A stretch of 64,000 nucleotides of DNA, taken from Flavobacterium alkalisoli (GTDB lineage Bacteria; Bacteroidota; Bacteroidia; Flavobacteriales; Flavobacteriaceae). Shown in pieces: positions 60,527-64,000 of this stretch. The notes below the pieces were generated by a model. It saw nothing but the letters and a program-made list of their open reading frames with translations, did no database searches and was not told where the DNA came from. Every line of letters begins with the position of its first letter. The stretch's first letter is position 1. The DNA is taken from assembly GCF_008000935.1 (NCBI RefSeq), contig NZ_CP042831.1, positions 1,426,001 through 1,490,000 on the forward strand, read 5' to 3'. The translations under genes were made by a program, and so were the position numbers.

Positions 60527-61594
60527 TTATAGGGTATTAACGTTGTTTAGGTCTTCAAATGCTTTTTCAAGTCTCTTGTTAAAGGTAAGCTCTCCTTCAC
60601 GAATCCATTTTCTTGGGTCGTAGTATTTCTTGTTTGGAGATTCTGCTCCTTCAGGGTTACCAATCTGAGTTTTTAAGTACTCTACATTGTTGGTAACATA
60701 ATCACGGATACCTTCAGTAAATGCAAACTGTAAGTCAGTATCAATGTTCATTTTTATTACACCATAAGAAATAGCTTCTCTTATCTCTTCAAGAGTAGAT
60801 CCTGAACCTCCGTGGAATACAAAGTCTACAGGGTTTGCACCTGTGTTGAATTTGTTTTGTACATATTCCTGAGAGTTTTTAAGGATTTTTGGAGTAAGTT
60901 TAACGTTACCCGGTTTGTAAACACCGTGTACGTTACCAAAAGCAGCCGCAACAGTAAATTTATCTGATACTTTGCTTAGTTCTTCATAAGCATAAGATAC
61001 TTCTTCCGGCTGAGTGTATAGTTTAGAGCTGTCTACGTCAGAGTTGTCAACACCATCTTCTTCGCCTCCTGTAATACCAAGCTCGATTTCCAGGGTCATG
61101 CCCATTTTGCTCATTCTTTCAAGGTATTTTTTAGAGATCTCGATGTTTTCCTCAAGTGGCTCTTCTGATAAGTCAATCATGTGTGAGCTAAATAGCGACT
61201 TGCCCGTAGCTTTAAAATGCTCTTCGCTTGCATCAAGTAGACCATCTATCCATGGTAAAAGGTTTTTCGCGCAGTGATCAGTATGTAAAATTACAGTAGC
61301 ACCATAAGCTTCTGCAAGTGTATGTATATGTTTAGCACCTGCAACAGCACCTAAAATGGCAGATTTCTGACCCTCGTTAGATAATCCTTTACCGGCGTTG
61401 AATGAAGCACCACCATTAGAGAACTGGATAATTACCGGAGCTTTTAGTTTTGCAGCTGTTTCAAGAACACCATTAATAGTACTAGAGCCTGTTACGTTTA
61501 CTGCAGGTAATGCAAATCCTTTTTCTTTGGCATACTTAAAGATCTCCTGAACCTGGTCTCCGGTTGCAACCCCGGGTTTGATATTATGAGCCAT
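60527..61594 (-). CDS. fbaA: Class II fructose-1,6-bisphosphate aldolase
   Basis: The 355-residue protein matches class IIA aldolases: H-T-D-H-C-A-K at 104-110 (Asp106 catalytic, His107 zinc ligand), E-L-G-I-T-G-G-E-E-D-G near 172-182, G-N-V-H-G-V-Y-K-P-G (second zinc His) and V-F-H-G-G-S-G-S (third). It splits fructose-1,6-bisphosphate into glyceraldehyde-3-phosphate and dihydroxyacetone phosphate in glycolysis and reverses this in gluconeogenesis. A -7 element lies 30 bases ahead; the accD gene follows by 37 bases and may be cotranscribed. Confidence 0.97.
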   Translation of the reverse strand: MAHNIKPGVATGDQVQEIFKYAKEKGFALPAVNVTGSSTINGVLETAAKLKAPVIIQFSNGGASFNAGKGLSNEGQKSAILGAVAGAKHIHTLAEAYGATVILHTDHCAKNLLPWIDGLLDASEEHFKATGKSLFSSHMIDLSEEPLEENIEISKKYLERMSKMGMTLEIELGITGGEEDGVDNSDVDSSKLYTQPEEVSYAYEELSKVSDKFTVAAAFGNVHGVYKPGNVKLTPKILKNSQEYVQNKFNTGANPVDFVFHGGSGSTLEEIREAISYGVIKMNIDTDLQFAFTEGIRDYVTNNVEYLKTQIGNPEGAESPNKKYYDPRKWIREGELTFNKRLEKAFEDLNNVNTL

Positions 61595-61623
61595 TTTATT
61601 TATAGTTTTTAAAAATTAATTTA

Positions 61624-61631
61624 CAAAAATA
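61624..61631 (-). promoter_or_regulatory. -7 promoter element for fbaA
   Basis: The minus strand reads TATTTTTG, an exact TAnnTTTG match, 30 bases ahead of the fbaA ATG and just after the tamL stop. No -33 TTTG at normal spacing was found. Confidence 0.5.
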
Positions 61632-61643
61632 GTATTTTTAAAT

Positions 61644-64000
61644 TTAGAACGGATAATTAATTCCGACATTTAAAACTGTCTTAGAGAAATTATATCCTTT
61701 AAACCATCTGTCGTTTTCCGGTCTGCCCGGATCATAGGTTTTGTATCCGAAGTCAAGACGTACCACAAAGAAGTTAAAATCATACCTGAATCCGAAGCCA
61801 GTGCCAAAGGCAAGGTCTCGGAAAGACTGGAGTCCGTTAAAGGTATAGTCGGTATCGGTCTCGCTGTCAAAAACGTTCCAAATGTTACCTACATCGCCAA
61901 AAACAGCTCCGTTAAGCTGTCCGAAAAGATTAAAGCGAAGCTCTGCGCTGTAAGCCAGTTTAAAGTTAGCTTCGTTAAAATCGTTGGGACTTCCGCTACG
62001 GCCCGGTCCTAAACTATACGATTGCCATGCCCTGTTGTCGTTAGAGCCACCACCAAAGTAACTTCTTGTGAACGGAATGGAATTAGCATTTCCGTATGGT
62101 ATGGCAATACCGGCAAATGCCCTCATGGCAAGGACTTTGCCTCTTCTTAAATCAAAGTGCTTGATAAAGTCGAATTCTGTTTTTATGTATTGAGAATATT
62201 CTACATTTAAAAATGTATGCCTTCCGTTGTCATTAGTATTGCTATTACCTTCAAGTCTGGATAGCAGAGAAAGGAAATTACCGGCCGACTCTATTTTTGT
62301 TTTAAAAATAAAGAAGGTATTGTCCAGTATGTTTTCTTTGGTGCTGGTGGTATAGGTAAAGTTTGAGGCAAAAATCAGGTTGTTTTCGGTAAGCCTCTGT
62401 TTTCTTTCATCAATACTGTTAATGTTCCTGTAATCTTCAGGAGTAACTGTTATAGTGCTGTTGTCTACATCATTAATAAAACCATCTGTACCCTCTTCAA
62501 TTATTAGTCTGGTTTCTCCTGTTTCGGGATCAATAGCAAAGTAATTAGGGTCTACCTGATTCTGATACTGTAGGGCATAATCATTCAGCCTTTCGTAAGA
62601 TGATGCATATACATTAAAGTAGTTTTGTGGATTTACATTTCGTACGTATTGAATATTTAAAAGATCCAGTCTTGCAGTAACATTTCGTTTAGGTGTCCAG
62701 TTGTAACTCAGTATACCTGTAAAGCTTTCTTTGTCAAGGCCTATATTTTGCTGCCTGCTTGTACCAAAGCTCATATTTGTGGAAGGAATCATTTCTTTAC
62801 GAATAATTCTGTCGGTATTAAGCGGGAAAAATATACGCGGGAAGGTAAGCTTTAAATCAGCTCCGTATTCCAGAATGTTGAAGAAGCTTCTGTCCTGTAT
62901 TGAAAGGTCTCTTGATGAACCAACATTTCCACGGGTACTTATACTTAATATCTCGGCACCCCTAAATACATTACGCATTAGTAGGGTAAGGTTACCCTGT
63001 ATACCAAAGTCCTGTATGTTTGAATGTATAAAATCGGCACCCACAATAAGGTCGAACTTGGTTTTCGGTTTCAGGTAGATATTTGTAATAAGTGATGTTC
63101 CGGTAGAATCTGCCGGATCCGGTTCGTATATTATTTTAGGATAATAAAATATATTAAGGTTAGAAAGATACCTGTAAGTTAAGGTTCTTCTAAAGTCGGC
63201 ATAAGGGGTGCCCGCGGTAATAAAAACGGGATCGGTAAGTGCTTTTGGCCTGTAATTAAGTTTTCCGGTGCTGTAAATATTAAAGCCTTTATAGGAGGCG
63301 CTGTCAATGGTGCGCTCTTCACCGTTTTGGTTTTCCGTGTAAATATTAACCTGGCTTATCTTGTATATGCTAAACGGCCTGGTGTAAGTTGAATCCTGTG
63401 TCCTTACAGTTTCATTATCAATTAAAATTTTAGGATTTGCCTTATAATTAGTGCCAACGGTATCTATAGCGTATGATATGTAGTTGGGCTGAAAATTATA
63501 GACCCCGTGATTTAGGAAATAGGTGGTTAAGCGGTCACGTTCTTCCGTGAAATCGGCTTCGGCATATTGCTTGCCTTTTTTTATAACTGACTTGTCTTTT
63601 GTCTTATTGTATAAGCTGTCAATTACCGATGATTGTATTTGTGTCGAGATAGAGTCTATTATGTATGGCCTGCCGGTTTTTACATTATAAGTTACACGTG
63701 CTCTTTTGTTGCCAATACTATCTATGGTATAATTTACCTTTGTGCGGAAGTATCCTCTTTTAAAATAATAGGCGTTTAGCCTTCTGGCCGATCTTTGTGT
63801 GCGAAGGCTGTCTACAATTACAGGAGGTTCGCCCACATCCTTAAGGAAATTGTCTATTCCGGAAACAATAAATGACTTCCCTAAGCGCTGTACCTGTTTT
63901 TCTGAAAGTAAGGCGGCATATCTTTTATGGCGGTTGGGTTTTCTTTCCAACCATGCCTGATAGGACGAATCCGGATTTGGGTTTGCCCAGTTGTATAAGT
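61644..64000 (-). CDS. tamL: TamL-like outer-membrane assembly protein (BamA/TamA family), N-terminus beyond window
   Basis: The frame is open on the minus strand from the window edge to the stop at 61644, about 785 residues. A TTG at 63950 could be read as a start, but in-frame codons upstream give Y-N-W-A-N-P-N-P-D-S-S-Y-Q-A-W, the usual text of the Bacteroidota TamL proteins, so the gene continues past base 64000. POTRA-like repeats (R-R-L-N-A-Y-Y-F-K-R-G-Y-F, then T-G-R-P-Y-I-I-D-S-I) precede a C-terminal 16-strand barrel with R-S-Y-F-G-G-G-S-N-D-N-R-A-W. It should help insert outer-membrane proteins with TamB. Confidence 0.9.
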   Translation of the reverse strand, partial: LYNWANPNPDSSYQAWLERKPNRHKRYAALLSEKQVQRLGKSFIVSGIDNFLKDVGEPPVIVDSLRTQRSARRLNAYYFKRGYFRTKVNYTIDSIGNKRARVTYNVKTGRPYIIDSISTQIQSSVIDSLYNKTKDKSVIKKGKQYAEADFTEERDRLTTYFLNHGVYNFQPNYISYAIDTVGTNYKANPKILIDNETVRTQDSTYTRPFSIYKISQVNIYTENQNGEERTIDSASYKGFNIYSTGKLNYRPKALTDPVFITAGTPYADFRRTLTYRYLSNLNIFYYPKIIYEPDPADSTGTSLITNIYLKPKTKFDLIVGADFIHSNIQDFGIQGNLTLLMRNVFRGAEILSISTRGNVGSSRDLSIQDRSFFNILEYGADLKLTFPRIFFPLNTDRIIRKEMIPSTNMSFGTSRQQNIGLDKESFTGILSYNWTPKRNVTARLDLLNIQYVRNVNPQNYFNVYASSYERLNDYALQYQNQVDPNYFAIDPETGETRLIIEEGTDGFINDVDNSTITVTPEDYRNINSIDERKQRLTENNLIFASNFTYTTSTKENILDNTFFIFKTKIESAGNFLSLLSRLEGNSNTNDNGRHTFLNVEYSQYIKTEFDFIKHFDLRRGKVLAMRAFAGIAIPYGNANSIPFTRSYFGGGSNDNRAWQSYSLGPGRSGSPNDFNEANFKLAYSAELRFNLFGQLNGAVFGDVGNIWNVFDSETDTDYTFNGLQSFRDLAFGTGFGFRYDFNFFVVRLDFGYKTYDPGRPENDRWFKGYNFSKTVLNVGINYPF

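Noticed and set aside
63948..63950. TTG as the start of the TamL-like protein
   Set aside because: In-frame codons upstream to the window edge give typical TamL text, so this codon is internal and the gene is cut by the window.
1..64000. Mobile elements, CRISPR arrays or a genomic island
   Set aside because: I found no transposase, integrase, phage gene or regularly spaced repeat, and base composition and gene order look like ordinary Flavobacteriaceae chromosome throughout.

Overview
The window is a stretch of ordinary-looking chromosome from a Bacteroidota bacterium, most likely a Flavobacteriaceae (Flavobacterium-like) species. The evidence is low GC with A/T-rich intergenic gaps, A-rich leaders in place of Shine-Dalgarno sites, repeated TAnnTTTG -7 promoter elements 14-45 bases ahead of starts, a SusC/SusD pair, a TamL homologue, a single-RRM protein, and a GYDIA-type GHMP kinase beside a degradative-type HMG-CoA reductase. 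I see no insertion sequence, prophage, CRISPR array, rRNA or toxin-antitoxin module. One tRNA (Phe, GAA) is present.

Layout. 1-9610: end of a small membrane protein; a DUF4403 lipoprotein; TolC and HlyD-type export proteins followed by tsaB; a secreted protein of unknown function; a DUF255 thioredoxin-fold protein with an MscS channel; a peroxiredoxin-like lipoprotein. 9694-18798 (minus): an ECF sigma factor, FecR anti-sigma, STN-bearing SusC, SusD-like lipoprotein, calcineurin-type phosphoesterase and glycerophosphodiesterase, which together look like a regulated uptake and phosphodiester-cleavage locus. 18917-22618 (minus): an acyl-CoA-dehydrogenase-fold flavoprotein, an OprO/P-type porin and a DoxX-like membrane protein. 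22945-23710: an RRM RNA-binding protein, a small lysine-rich protein and tRNA-Phe.

23810-31420 (plus): coaX, an outer-membrane protein, a TPR protein, lptC, a 64-residue membrane protein, a CBS/CorC hemolysin-family protein and a PpiD/SurA-like isomerase; most of these concern envelope biogenesis. 31471-33721 (minus): the mevalonate-pathway pair. 33897-42341 (plus): dipeptidyl peptidase IV, three tandem POT peptide transporters and two secreted thioredoxin-fold proteins, a coherent peptide-use block. 42345-47362 (minus): comEC, an NlpC/P60 lipoprotein, lpxB, a small membrane protein and surE. 47501-51113 (plus): a tail-specific protease, a lone OppC-like permease and a small unknown. 51115-58174 (minus): purH and the rod-shape operon mreB-mreC-mreD-PBP2-rodA with overlapping genes. 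58332-59582: a MacB-like permease. 59635-64000 (minus): accD, fbaA and tamL, the last cut by the window edge.

Terminators and promoters are easy to read. Several convergent gene pairs share bidirectional hairpins, and in three places (DUF4403, tsaB, comEC) the terminator lies inside coding sequence. I found no convincing new multi-gene system. The points most worth a second look are the phosphodiester SusCD locus, a terminator-like hairpin in the leader of the RRM gene, the divergent first POT transporter, an AccD without its zinc-ribbon cysteines, and the solitary OppC-like permease.
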